64,000 nt of DNA from Dama dama (Eukaryota > Chordata > Mammalia > Artiodactyla > Cervidae). This document shows, piece after piece, positions 1-11,879 of the stretch (positions within the stretch are counted from its first letter, which is position 1; every line of letters begins with the position of its first letter). The notes beneath the pieces are model-generated. The model was not told where the DNA came from, did no database searches, and saw only the letters and a program-made list of their open reading frames with translations. The stretch lies in the NCBI RefSeq assembly GCF_033118175.1, contig NW_026870888.1, positions 1,860,001-1,924,000 on the forward strand, read 5' to 3'. A program made the position numbers and the translations under genes.

Positions 1-167
1 CGAGAAGCTCTGACTCGAAGTAAGGCCGGATATACCTGCAGTGAATTGAATGCAGGCTCGTCTTGCATCTCCCAAGACGAAGGGATGTCTGAATCCCCTC
101 TGGAGACCACAGAGAAAGACCTAGTCCTCCGCCTCAATGCGAACGGAGGCCTCACATCCTTTGAAAA

Positions 168-815
168 CTCGAGAAGACCGAGGAGATCAATGCTTCCCAA
201 GGAGACGATGCCTGACTCCTCTTGAAAGTGGATAGGAGTCCCAGGATCCCTGTGGCACGTGGGAAGGGACCCTGGGTCTCCCGCCTCACGTGGAGACGCT
301 TCCCAATTGCCATGCCAAGACTCGAGGAGAATCCCGAGGTGTCCCTCGCACCTAGGCAGGAGTCCTGACGTCGCTGAACAAACACGTGTCTGGAAGGGCC
401 CTCCCCGTCGTAACTCGAGAATGTACCACAGGTTCCGGCCGCAACTCGAGAAAAACCATGAGACTTCCCACTCGCTGCGAGATGAGGCCCGATTCCCCTG
501 CACTGCGTGCAGAGCAATTCCGTGTTCCACATCAAACGTGAAAGGAGCCTTGATTTCCTTGATGGCACTCCAGAGAAAACCCAAGATCACTGTCTCAAGT
601 CTAGAGGGATCCTGAGGTCACTGGAGCAACACGAAAGGGCTCCGTGGACCCTAAATCAACTCGAGATGAGAGCTTAGTCCCTGGCTTCGCCTCAAGAGGA
701 ATACCAACTTTCCACAAGCACCTCAAGAGGAGGCTTCTCTCAGCTACAGGTATGTGAGAGGGACCCTGAGTTTGTGGCCTCAAGTGGAATGGACACCGAG
801 ATGCTCTGACTCGAA
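168..815 (+). repeat. Internal ~31-bp subrepeat register
   Basis: In the first copy, ctcgag or close derivatives begin at 168, 321, 414, 445, 600 (tctaga), 660, 691 (ctcaag), 722 (ctcaag), 779 (ctcaag) and 810 (ctcgaa). Several steps are exactly 31 bp, such as 414 to 445, 660 to 691 to 722 and 779 to 810. Others are near multiples: 153 is about 5 x 31, 93 is 3 x 31 and 155 is 5 x 31. The two E-boxes in the next unit, at 1052 and 1083, are also 31 bp apart. This supports an origin of the monomer from a 31-bp ancestor, which is the known architecture of ruminant satellite I and bovine 1.715 satellite. The subunits are too diverged to align individually by eye. Confidence 0.8.
498..512. other. 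Short dyad CTGCAC-TGC-GTGCAG, recurrent
   Basis: A perfect 6-bp inverted repeat with a 3-bp centre recurs once per monomer at the same phase. In units reading ctgcatgcag (for example near 3,688) it includes a 10-bp uninterrupted palindrome. Short dyads are known to be enriched in centromeric satellites that lack CENP-B boxes. A role here is inference. Confidence 0.45.
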
Positions 816-1051
816 GTAAGGCCGGATATCCCTGAAGTGAATTGAATGCAGGCTCGTCTTGCATCTCCCAAGACGAAGGGATGTCTGAATCCCCTGTGGA
901 GACCACAGAGAAAGACCTAGTCCTCCGCCTCAACGCGACTGGAAGCCTCACATCCTTTGAAAACTCGAGAGGTCCGCGGAGATCAATGCTTCCAAAGGAG
1001 ACGATGCCTGACTCCTCTTGGAAATGTATAGGAGTCCCAGGATCCCTGTGG

Positions 1052-1184
1052 CACGTGGAAAGGGATCCTGGGTCTCCCGCCTCACGTGGAGACGCGTCCC
1101 CATTGCCATGCCAAAACTCGAGGAGAATCCCGAGGTGATCCTCGCACCTAGGCAGGAGTCCTGACGTCGCTGAACAAACACGTG
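1052..1184. promoter_or_regulatory. Three CACGTG E-box palindromes per monomer (example)
   Basis: In the unit 600-1395, CACGTG occurs at 1052-1057, 1083-1088 and 1179-1184. The first two are 31 bp apart, in register with the subrepeat. The same three sites recur in most monomers, giving on the order of 200 E-boxes in the window. CACGTG is the known core for USF, MYC/MAX and related bHLH factors. Binding or any regulatory role here is only an inference, and CpG methylation in satellite DNA would be expected to block it. Confidence 0.4.
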
Positions 1185-1395
1185 TCTGGAAGGGCCCTCC
1201 CCGTCGTAACTCGAGAATATACCCCAGGTTCCGGCCGCAACTCGAGAAAAACCATGAGACTTCCCCCTCGCCGCGAGATGAGGCCCGATTCCCCTTCACT
1301 GCCTGCAGAGCAATTCCGTGTTCCACATCAAACGTGAAAGGAGCCTTGATTTCCTTGATGGCACTCCAGAGAAAACCCAAGATCACTGTCTCAAG

Positions 1396-2191
1396 TCTAG
1401 AGGGATCCTGAGGTCACTGGAGCAACACGAAAGGGCTCCGTGGACCCCAAATTAACTCGAGATGAGAGCTTAGTCCCTGGCTTCGCCTCAAGAGGAATAC
1501 CAACTTTCCACAAGCACCTCAACAGGAGGCTTCTTTCAGCTACAGGTATGTGAGAAGGCCCCTGAGTTTGTGGCCTCAAGTGGAATGGACACCGAGATGC
1601 TCTGACTCGAAGGAAGGCCGGATATCCCTGCAGTGAATTGAATGCAGGCTCGCCTTGCATCTCCCAAGACGAAGGGATGTCTGAATCCCCTGTGGAGACC
1701 ACAGAGAAAGACCTAGTCCTCCGCCTCATCGCGACCGGAGGCCTCACATCCTTTGAAAACTCGAGAGGGCCGCAGAGATCAATGCTTCCAAAGGAGACGA
1801 TGCTTGACTCCTCTTGAAAATGGATAGGAGTCCCAGGATCCCTGTGGCACGTGGAAAGGGACCCTGTGTCTCCCGCCTCACATGGAGACGCGTCCCAATT
1901 GCCATGTCCAGACTCGAGGAGATTCCCGAGGTGTCCCTCGCACTTAGGCAGGAGTCCTGACGTCGCTGAACAAACACGTGTCTGGAAGGGCCCTCCCCGT
2001 CGTAACTCGAGAATATACCCCAGGTTCCGGCCGCAACTCGAGAAAAACCATGAGACTTCCCCCTCGCTGCGAGATGAGGCCCAATTCCCCTGCACTGCGT
2101 GCACAGCAATTCCGTGTTCCACATCAAACGTGAAAGGAGCCTTGATTTCCTTCATGGCACTCCAGAGAAAACCCAAGTTCACTGTCTCAAG
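1396..2191 (+). repeat. Representative 796-bp monomer (subfamily I)
   Basis: This is one complete unit from TCTAGA to the base before the next TCTAGA. In order it carries gagggatcctgagg (BamHI), aactcgagatgagagctta (XhoI) and ctacaggtatgtgag. Then come cctgcagtgaattgaatgca (PstI), cctttgaaaactcgagag and aggatccctgtggcacgtgg (BamHI plus E-box). The last third has gagacgcgtcccaattgcc (MluI), ctgacgtcgctgaacaaac, aactcgagaatatacccc and cgtgttccacatcaaacgtg. Most units also have SacII in tccgcggagatc; this copy reads ccgcag there. Neighbouring units differ mainly by point changes and 1-4 bp indels. No transcription unit is evident. Confidence 0.9.
1627..1648. other. Dyad CCTGCA...TGCAGG, recurrent
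   Basis: A perfect 6-bp inverted repeat with a 10-bp spacer (gtgaattgaa) includes the PstI site and recurs in nearly every monomer. In state-a units of subfamily II it is kept as tgcagg before cctctttt. This is the second recurrent dyad per monomer besides the one at 498-512. Confidence 0.4.
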
Positions 2192-4329
2192 TCTAGAGGG
2201 ATCCTGAGGTCACTGGAGCAACACGAAAGGGCTCCGTATAGCCCAAATCAACTCGAGATGAGAGCTTAGTCCCTAGCTTCGACTCATGAGGAATACCAAC
2301 TTTCCACAACCACCTCAAGAGGAGGCTTCTCTCAGCTACAGGTATGTGAGTGGGACCCTGAGTTTGTGGCCTCAAGTGGAATGGACACCGAGATGCTCTG
2401 ACTCGAAGTAAGGCCGGATATCCCTGCAGTGAATTGAATGCAGGCTCGTCTTGCATCTCCCAAGACGAAGGGATGTCTGAATCCGCTGTGGAGACCACAG
2501 AGAAAGACCGGGTTCTCCGCCTCAACGCGACCGGAGGTCTCACATCCTTTGAAAACTCGAGATGTCCGCGGAGATCAATGCTTCCAAAGGAGACGATGCC
2601 TGACTCCTCTTGAAAATGGATAGGAGTCCCAGGATCCCTGTGGCACGTGGAAAGGGACTCTGGGTCTCCCGCCTCACGTGGAGACGCGTCCCAATTGCCA
2701 TGCCAAGACTCGAGGAGAATCCCGAGCTGTCCTTCGCACCTAGGCAGGAGTCCTGACGTCGCTGAACAATCACGTGTCTGGAAGGGCCCTCCCCGTCGTA
2801 ACACGAGAATATACCCCAGGTTCCGGCCGCAACTCGAGAAAAACCATGAGACTTCCCCCTCGCCGCGAGATGACGCCCGATTCCCCTGCACTGCATGCAG
2901 AGCAATTCCGTTTTTCACATGAAACGTGAAAGGAGCCTTGATTTCCTTGATGGCACTCCAGTGAAAATCCAAGATCACTGTCTCAAGTCTAGAGGGATCC
3001 TGAGGTCACTGGAGTAACACGAAATGGCTCCGTGGACCCCAAGTCAACTCGAGATGAGAGCTTAGTCCTTGGCTTCGACTCAAGAGGAACACCAAATTTC
3101 CACAAGCACCTCAAGAGGAGGCTTGTCTCAACTACAGGTATGTGAGAGGGACCCTGAGTTTGTTGCCTCAAGTGGAATGGACACCGAGATGCTCTGACTC
3201 GAACTAAGGATGGATATCCCTGCAGTGAATTGAATGCAGGTTCGTCTTGCATCTCCCAAGACGAAGGGATGTCTGAATCCCCTGGGAAGACCACAGAGAA
3301 AGACCTAGTCCTCCGCTTCATCGGGACCGGAGGCCTCACATCCTTTGAAAACTCGAGAGGTCCGCGGAGATCAATGCTTCCAAAGGAGACGATGCCTGAT
3401 TCCTCTTGAAAATGGATAATAGTCCCAGGATCCCTGTGGCACGTGGAAAGGGACCCTGGGTCCCCCGCCTCACGTACAGACGCGTCCCAATTGCCATGCC
3501 AAGACTCGAGGAGAATCCCGAGGTGTCCCTCGCACATAGGCAGGAGTCCTGACGTCGCTGAACAAACACGTGTCTGGAAGGGCCCTCCCCGTCGTACCTC
3601 GAGAATATACCCCATGTTCCGGCCGCAACTCGAGAAAAACCATGAGATTTCACCCTGGCCGCGAGTTGAGGCCCGATTCCCCTGCACTGCATGCAGAGCA
3701 ATTTCGTGTTCCACATCAAACGTGAAAGGAGCCTTGATTTCCTTAATGGCACTCCAGAGAAAACCCAAGATCACTGTCTCAAGTCTAGAGGGATCCTGAG
3801 GTCACTGGAGCAACACGAAAGGGATCCGTGGACCCCAAATCAAATCGAGATGAGAGCTTAGTCCCTGGCTTCGACTCAAGAGGAATACCAACTTTCCACA
3901 AGCACCTCAAAAGGAGGCTTCACTCAGCTACAGGTATGTGAGAGGGACCCTGAGTTTGTGGCCTCAAGTGGAATGGACACCAAGATGCTCTGACTCGACG
4001 GAAGGCCGGACATCCCTGCAGTGAATTGAATGCAGGCCCGTCTTGCATCTGCCAAGACGAAGGGAGGTCTGAATCCCTTGTGGAGACCACAGAGAAAGAC
4101 CTAGTTCTCCGCCTCATCGCGACCGGAGGCCTCACATCCTTTGAAAACTCGAGAGGTCCGCGGAGATCAATGCTTCCAAAGGAGACGATGCCTGACTCCT
4201 CTTGAAAATGGATAGGAGTCCCAGGATCGCTGTGGCACGTGGAAAGGGACCCTGGGTATCCCGCCTCACGTGGAGAAACGTCCCAATTGCCATGACAAGA
4301 CTCGTGGAAAAACCAGAGGTGTCCCTCGC

Positions 4330-4510
4330 ACCTAGGCAGGAGTCCTGACGTCGCTGAAAAACACGTGTCTGGAAGTGACCTCCCCGAGGTAACTCGAGAA
4401 TATACCCCAGGTTCCTGCCGCAACTCGAGAAAAACAATGAGACTTCCCCCTCGCCGCGAGATGAGGCCCGATTCCCCTGCACTGCATGCAGAGCAATTCC
4501 GTGTTCCACA
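4330..4510 (+). other. Subfamily I to II junction
   Basis: Subfamily I state caattgcc is seen near 4,285. The deletion allele gctgaaaaacacg, otherwise found only in block 4, is at about 4,357. The subfamily II state catcaaacatg appears near 4,510 and gatactgagg at about 4,586. The crossover lies inside a monomer and causes no change of phase or unit length beyond that small deletion. This fits unequal crossover or gene conversion between aligned monomers. Confidence 0.6.
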
Positions 4511-5459
4511 TCAAACATGAAAGGAGCCTTGATTTCCTTGATGGCACTCCAGAGAACACCCAAGATCACTGTCTCAAGTCTAGAGGGATACTGAGGTCAC
4601 TGTAGCAACACGAAAGGGCTCCGTGGACCCCAAATAAACTCGAGATGCGAGCTTCGTCCCTGGCTTCGACTCAAGAGAAATACCCACTTTCCACAAGCAC
4701 CTCAAGAGGAGGCTTGTTTCAGCTACAGGTATGTGAGAGGGACCCTGAGTTTGTGGCCTCAAGTGGAATGGACACCGAGATGCTCTGACTCGAAGGAAGG
4801 CCGGATATCCCTGCAGTGAATTGAATGCAGGCCTCTTTTGCATCTCCCACGACGAAGGGATGTCTGAATCCCCTGTGGAGACCAAGGAGAAAGACCTATT
4901 TCTCCGCCTCATCGCGATCGGAGGCCTCACATCCTTTGAAAACTCGAGAGGACCGCGGAGATCAATGCTTCCAAAGGAGACGATGCCTGACTCCTCTTGA
5001 AAATGGATAGGAGTCCCAGGATCCCTGTGGCACGTGGAAAGGGACCCTGGGTCTCCCGCCTCACGTGGAGACGCGTCCCAATGGCCATGCCAAGACTCGA
5101 GGAGAATCCCGAGGGGTCCCTTGCACCTAGGCAGGAGTCCTGACGTCGCTGAACAAACACGTGTCTGGAAGGGCCCTCCCCATCGTAACTCGAGAATATA
5201 CCCCAGATTCCAGCCGCAACTCGAGAAAAACCATGAGACTTCCCCCTCGCCGCAAGATGAGGCCCGATTCCCCTGCACTGCGTGCAGAGCAATTACGTGT
5301 TCCACATCAAACATGAAAGGAGCCTTGATTTCCTTGATGGCACTCCAGAGAACACCCAAGATCACTGTCTCATGTCTAGAGGTATACTGAGGTCACTGTA
5401 GCAACACGAAAGGGCTCCGTGGACCCCAAATCAACTCGAGATGAGAGCTTCGTCCCTGG

Positions 5460-5476
5460 CTTCGACTCAAGAGGAA
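5460..5476 (+). other. Degenerate CENP-B-box-like motif
   Basis: The known essential CENP-B box pattern is nTTCGnnnnAnnCGGGn. CTTCGACTCAAGAGGAA keeps TTCG, the central A and two of the four CGGG bases, seven of nine essential positions, and recurs in most monomers. Two of nine mismatches make strong CENP-B binding unlikely. It could be chance in a CpG-rich sequence. Confidence 0.2.
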
Positions 5477-6309
5477 TACCCACTTTCCACAAGCACCTCA
5501 AGAGGAGGCTTCTCTCAGCTACAGGTATGTGAGAGGGACCCTGAATTTGTGGCCTCAAGTGGAATGGACACCGAGATGCTCTGACTCGAAGGAAGGCCGG
5601 ATATCCCTGCAGTGAATTGAATGCAGGCCTCTTTTGCATCTCCCACGACGAAGGGATGTCTGAATCCCATGTGGAGACCACAGAGAAAGACCTTGTTCTC
5701 TGCCTCATCACGACTGGAGGTCTCCCGTCCGTTGAAAACTCGAGAGGTCCACGGAGAACAAGGCTTCCAAAGGAGACGATGCCTGACTCCTCTTGAAAAT
5801 GGATAGAAGTCCCAGGATCCCTGTGGCACGTGGAAAGGGACGCTGGGTCTCCCGCCTCACGTGGAGACGCGTCCCAGTGGCCATGCCAAGACTCGAGGAG
5901 AATCCCGAAGTGTCCCTCGCCCCTAGGGAGGAGTCCTGACGTCGCTGAACAAACACGTGTCTGGAAGGGCCCTCCCTGTCGTAACTCGAGAATATACCCC
6001 AGGTTCCGGGCGCAACTCGAGAAAAACCATGAAATTTCCCCCTCGCCGCGAGATGACGCCCGATTCCCCTGCACTGCGTGCAGAGCAACTCCGTGTTCCA
6101 CATCAAACATGAAAGGAGCCTTGATTTCCTTGATGGCACTCCAGAGAACACCCAAGATCACTGTCTCATGTCTAGAGGGATACTGAGGTCACTGTAGCCA
6201 CACGAAAGGGCTCCATGGACCCCAAATCAACTCGAGATGAGAGCTTCGTCCCTGGCTTCGACTCAAGAGGAATACCAACTTTCCACAAGCACCTCAAGAG
6301 GAGGCTTCT

Positions 6310-8560
6310 CTCAGCTACAGGTATGTGAGAGGGACCCTGAGTTTGTGGCCTCAAGTGGAATGGACACCGAGATGCTCTGACTCGAAGGAAGGCCGGATAT
6401 CCCTGCAGTGAATTGAATGCAGGCTCGTCTTGCATCTCCCACGACGAAGGGATGTCTGAATCCCCTGTGGAGACCAAGGAGAAAGACCTAATTCTCCGCC
6501 TCATCGCGACCGGAGGCCTCACGTCCTTTGAAAACTCGAGAGGTCCGCGGAGATCAATGCTTCCAAAGGAGACGATGCCTGACTCCTCTTGAAAATGGAT
6601 AGGAGTCCCAGGATCCCTGTGGCATGTGGAAAGGGACCCTGGGTCTCCCGCCTCACGTGGAGACGCGTCCCAATGGCCATGCCAAGACTCGAGGAGAATC
6701 CAGAGGGGTCCCTCGCACCCAGGCAGGAGTCCTGACGTCGCTGAATAAACACGTGTCTGGAAAGGCCCTTCCGGTCGAAACTCGAGAATGTACCCCAGGT
6801 TCCGGCCGCAACTCGAGAAAAAAAATATGACTTCCCCCTCGCCGCGAGATGAGGCCCGGTTCCCCTGCACTGCGTGCAGAGCAATTCCGTGTTCCAAACC
6901 AAACATGAAAGGAGCCTTGATTTCCTTAATGGCACTCCAGAGAAAACCCAAGATCACTGTCTCAAGTCTAGAGGGATACTGAGGTCACTGTAGCAACCCG
7001 AAATGGCTCCGTGGACCCCAAATCAACTCGAGATGAGAGCTTCATCCCTGGCTTCGACTCAAGAGGAATACCCACTTTCCACAAGCACCTCAAGAGGAGG
7101 CTTCTCTCAGCTACAGGTATGTGAGAGGGACCCTGAGTTTGTGACCTCAAGTGGAATGGACACCGAGATGCACTGACTCGAAGGAAGGCCGGATATCCCT
7201 GCAGTGAATTGAATGCAGGCCTCTTTTGCCTCTCCCACGACGAAGGGATGTCTGAATCCCCTGTGGAGACCAAGGAGAAAGACCTAGTTCTCCGCCTCAT
7301 CGCGACCGGAGGCCTCACGTCCTTTGAAAACTCGAGAGGTCCGCGGAGATCAATGCTTCCAAAGGAGACGATGCCTGACTCCTCTTGAATATGGATAGTA
7401 GTCCCAGGATCCCTGTAACACGTGGAAAGGGACCCTGGGTCTCCCGCCTCACGTGGAGACGCGTCCCAATGGCCATGCCAAGACTCGAGGCGAATCCCGA
7501 GGGGTCCCTCGCACCCAGGCAGGAGTCCTGACGTAGCTGAATAAACACGTGTCTGGAAAGGCCCTTCCCGTCGAAACTCGAGAATGTACCCCAGGTTCCG
7601 GCCGCAACTCGAGAAAAACAATGAGACTTCCCCCTCGCCGCGAGATGAGGCCCGATTCCCCTGCACTGCGTGCACAGCAATTCCGTGTTCCAAATCAAAC
7701 ATGAAAGGAGCCTTGATTTCCTTGATGGCACTCCAGAGAACCCCCAAGATCACTGTCTCAAGTCTAAGGGATACTGAAGTCACTGTAGCAACACGAAAGG
7801 GCTCCGTGGACCCCAAATCAACTCGAGATGCGAGCTTCGTCCCTGGCTTCGACTCAAGAGGAATACCCACTTTCCACAAGCACCTCAAGAGGAGGCTTCT
7901 CTCAGCTACAGGTATGTGAGAGGGACCCTGAGTTTGTGTCCTCAAGTGGAATGGACACCGAGATGCTCTGACTCGAAGGAAGGCCGGATATTCCTGCAGT
8001 GAACTGAATGCAGGCCTCTTTTGCATCTCCCACGACGAAAGGATGTCTGAATCCCATGTGGAGACCACAGAGAAAGACCTTGTTCTCTGCCTCATCACGA
8101 CTGGACGTCTCCCGTCCGTTGAAAACTCGAGAGGTCCGCGGAGAACAAGGCTTCCAAAGGAGACGATACCTGACTCCTCTTGAAAATGGATAGAAGTCCC
8201 AGGATCCCTGTGGCACGTGGAAAGGGACCCTGGGTCTCCCGCCTCACGTGGAGACGCGTCCCAGTGGCCATGCCAAGACTCGAGGAGAATCCCGAAGTGT
8301 CCCTCGCACCTAGGGAGGAGTCCTGACGTCGCTGAACAAACACGTGTCTGGAAGGGCCCTCCCCGTCGTAACTCGAGAATATACCCCAGGTTCCGGGCGC
8401 AACTCGAGAAAAACCATGAAATTTCCCCCTCGCCGCGAGATGAGGCCCGATTCCCCTGCACTGCGTGCAGAGCAACTCCGTGTTCCACATCAAACATGAA
8501 AGGAGCCTTGATTTCCTTGATGGCACTCCAGAGAACACCCAAGATCACTGTCTCATGTCT
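6310..8560 (+). repeat. 5,571-bp-offset duplication, left copy (~2.8 monomers)
   Basis: This segment matches 11,880-14,130 at a constant offset of 5,571 bp, seven monomers. Shared rare states include ggcatgtgg near 6,622, gagaaaaaaaatatgac, cacttcaagtctaaggg (a 1-bp deletion at the XbaI-type site, 7,763) and gagaacaaggcttcc at about 8,143. Units before and after differ more, so the pair looks like a recent copy inside the older dimeric array. Confidence 0.75.
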
Positions 8561-9119
8561 AGAGGGATACTGAGGTCACTGTAGCAACACGAAAGGGCTC
8601 CGTGGACCCCAAATCAACTCGAGATGAGAGCTTCGTCCCTGGCTTCGACTCAAGAGGAATACCCACTTTCCACAAGCACCTCAAGAGGAGGCTTCTCTCA
8701 GCTACAGGTATGTGAGAGGGACCCTGAGTTTGTGGCCTCAAGTGGAATGGACACCGAGATGCTCTGACTCGAAGGAAGGCCGGATATCCCTGCAGTGAAT
8801 TGAATGCAGGCTCGTCTTGCATCTCCCACGACGAAGGGATGTCTGAATCCCCTGTGGAGACCAAGGAGAAAGACCTAGTTCTCCGCCTCATCGCGACCGG
8901 AGGCCTCACGTCCTTTGAAAACTCGAGAGGTCCGCGGAGATCAATGCTTCCAAAGGAGATGATGCCTGACTCCCCTTGAAAATGGATAGGAGTCCCAGGA
9001 TCCCTGTGGCACGTGGAAAGGGACCGTGGGTCTCCCGCCTCACGTGGAGACGCGTCCCAATGGCCATGCCAAGACTCGAGGAGAATCCCGAGGTGTCCCT
9101 CGCACCTAGGCAGGAGTCC

Positions 9120-9127
9120 TGACGTCA
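9120..9127. promoter_or_regulatory. Perfect CRE-type octamer TGACGTCA
   Basis: Most monomers read TGACGTCG just before gctgaacaaac. Here, and at 22,646-22,653, the last base is A, which makes the full palindromic cAMP-response-element octamer. It is a single-base variant of a satellite position, and nothing else suggests a promoter. Confidence 0.3.
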
Positions 9128-9354
9128 CTGAACAAACACGTGTCTGGAAGGGCCCTCCCCGTCGTAACTCGAGAATATACCCCAGGTTCCGGCCACAACT
9201 CGAGAAAAAGCATGAGACTTCCCCCTCGCCGCGAGATGAGGCCCGATTCGCCTGAACTGCGTGCAGAGCAATTCCGTGTTCCACATCAAACATGAAAGGA
9301 GCCTTGATTTCCTTGATGGCACTCCAGAGAACACCCAAGATCACTGTCTCATGT

Positions 9355-10946
9355 CTAGAGGGATACTGAGGTCACTGTAGCAACACGAAAGGGCTCCATG
9401 GACCCCAAATCAACTCGAGATGTGAGCTTCTTCCCTGGCTTCGACTCAAGAGGAATTCCCACTTTCCACAAGCACCTCAAGAGGAGGCTTCTCTCAGCTA
9501 CAGGTATGTGAGAGGGACCCTGAGTTTGTGGCCTCAAGTAGAATGGACACCGAGATGCTCTGACTCGAAGGAAGGCCGGATATCCCTGCAGTGAATTGAA
9601 TGCAGGCCTCTTTTGCATCTCCCACGACGAAGGGATGTCTGAATCCCCTGTGGAGACCACAGAGAAAGACCTAGTTCTCAGCCTCAACGCGATCGGAGGC
9701 CTCACGTCCTTTGAAAACTCGAGAGGTCCGCGGAGATCAATGCTTCCAAAGGAGACGATGCCTGACTCCTCTTGAAAATGGATAGGAGTCCCAGGATCCC
9801 TGTGGCACGTGGAAAGCGAACATGGGTCTCCCGCCTCACGTGGAGACGCGTCCCAATGGCCATGCCAAGACTCGAGGAGAATCCCGAGTTGCCCCTCGCA
9901 CCTAGGCAGGAGTCCTGACGTCGCTGAACAAACACGTGTCTGGAAGGGCCCTTCCGGTCGTAACTCGTGAGTGTACCCCAGGTTCCGGCCGCAACTCGAG
10001 AAAAACCATGAAACTTCCCCCTCGCCGCGAGATGAGGCCCGATTCCCCTGCACTGCGTGCAGAGCAACTCCGTGTTCCAAATCAAACGTGAAATGAGACT
10101 TGATTTCCTTGATGGCACTCCAGAGAACACCCAAGATCACTGTCTCAAGTCTAGAGGGATCCTGAGGTCACTGTAGCAACAAGAAAGGTCTCCGTGGACC
10201 CCAAATCAACTCGAGATGAGAGCTTCGTCCCTGGCTTCGACTCAAGAGGAATACCCACTTTCCACAAGCACCTCAAGAGGAGGCTTCTCTCAGCTACAGG
10301 TATGTGAGAGGGACCCTGAGTTTGTGGCCTCAAGTGGAAAGGACACCGAGATGCTCTGACTCGAAGGAAGGCCGGGTATCCCTGCAGTGAATTGAATGCA
10401 GGCTCGTCTTGCATCTCCCACGACAAAGGGATGTCTGAATCCCCTGTGGAGACCAAGGAGAAAGACCTAGTTCTCCGCCTCATGGCGACCGGAGGCCTCA
10501 CGTCCTTTGAAAACTCGAGAGGTCCGCGGAGATCAATGCTTCCAAAGGAGACGATGCCTGACTCCTCTTGAAAATGGATAGGAGTCCCAGGATCCCTGTG
10601 GCACGTGGAAAGGGACCATGGGTCTCCCGCCTCACGTGGAGACGCGTCCCAATGGCCATGCCAAGACTCGAGGAGAATCCCGAGGTGTCCCTCGCACCCA
10701 GGCAGGAGTCCTGACATCGCTGAATAAACACGTGTCTGGAAAGGCCCTTCTGGTCGTAACTCGAGAATGTACCCCAGGTTCCGGCCGCAACTCGAGAAAA
10801 ACCATGAGACTTCCTCCTCGCTGCGAGATGAGGCCCGATTCCACTGCACTGCGTGCAGAGCAATTCCGTGTTCCAAATCAAACATGAAAGGAGCCTTGAT
10901 TTCCTTGATGGCACTCCAGAGAAAACCCAAGATCACTGTCTCAAGT
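9355..10946 (+). repeat. Dimer related to 18,108-19,698
   Basis: Two consecutive monomers share rare states with the pair at 18,108-19,698, at an offset of about 8,753 bp (11 monomers). These include gttgcccctcgcac, aactcgtgagtgtacc, aaacgtgaaatgagacttg (near 10,085 and 18,838) and, in the following unit, ctgacatcgctgaataaac. The match is looser than in the 5,561- and 5,571-bp pairs, which suggests an older duplication. Confidence 0.6.
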
Positions 10947-11879
10947 CTAGAGGGATACTGAGGTCACTGTAGCAACACGAAAGGGCTCCGTGGACCCCAA
11001 ATCAACTCGAGATGAGAGCTTCGTCCCTGGCTTCGACTCAAGAGGACTACCAACTTTCCACAAGCACCTCAAGAGGAGGCTTCTCTCAGCTACAGGTATG
11101 TGAGAGGGACCCTGAGTTTGTGGCCTCAAGTGGAATGGACACCGAGATGCTCTGACTAGAAGGAAGGCCGGATATCCCTGCAGTGAATTGAATGCAGGCC
11201 TCTTTTGCATCTCCCACGACGAAAGGATGTCTGAATCCCCTGTGCAGACCACAGAGAAAGACCTAGTTCTCTGCCTCATCGCGATCGGAGGCCTCACGTC
11301 CTTTGAAAACTCGAGAGGTCTGCGGAGATCAATGCTTCCAAAGGAGACGATACCTGACTCCTCTTGAAAATGGATAGGAGTCCCAGGATCCCTGTGGCAC
11401 GTGGAAAGGGACCCTGGGTCTCCCGCCTCACGTGGAGACGCGTCCAAATGGCCATGCCAAGACTCGAGGAGAATCCCGAGGTGTCCCTCGCACCTAGGCA
11501 GGAGTCCTGACGTCGCTGAAGAAACATGTGTCTGGAAGGGCCCTCCTCGACGTAATTCGAGAATATACCCCAGGTTCCGGCCGCAAGTCGAGAAAAACCA
11601 TGAGACTTCCCCTTCACCGCGAGATGAGGCCCGATTCCCCTGCACTGCGTGCAGAGAAATTCCGTGTTCCACATCAAACATGAAAGGAGCCTTGATTTCC
11701 TTGATGGCACTCCAGAGAACACCCAAGATCACTGTCTCAAGTCTAGAGGGATACTGAGGTCACTGTAGCAACACGAAAGGGCTCCGTGGACCCCAAATCA
11801 ACTCGAGATGAGAGCTTCGTCCCTGGCTTCGACTCAAGAGGACTACCAACTTTCCACAAGCACCTCAAGAGGAGGCTTC

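Larger units (their letters stand above)
1..4450 (+). repeat. Block 1: subfamily I monomers
   Basis: About 5.6 monomers carry the subfamily I states: gatcctgaggtcactggagc after the XbaI site, gcttagtccctgg, ctcacatcctttg, cgtcccaattgcc and catcaaacgtgaaagg. Adjacent units differ at scattered positions, and I recognised no multi-monomer pattern inside this short block. The first unit is truncated by the window start. The right edge is a mosaic in the unit covering 3784-4578: its left part is subfamily I (caattgcc near 4,285), while its right end reads catcaaacatg near 4,510, a subfamily II state. Confidence 0.85.

Noticed and set aside
5460..5476. True CENP-B box
   Set aside because: Two of nine essential positions mismatch in the CGGG part, and I saw no better match in the strands and units examined.
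6968..8548. 526-codon antisense open frame as a possible gene
   Set aside because: It is two satellite monomers read through because of the 1-bp deletion at 7,763. The same occurs at 12,539-14,119 as part of a duplicated segment.
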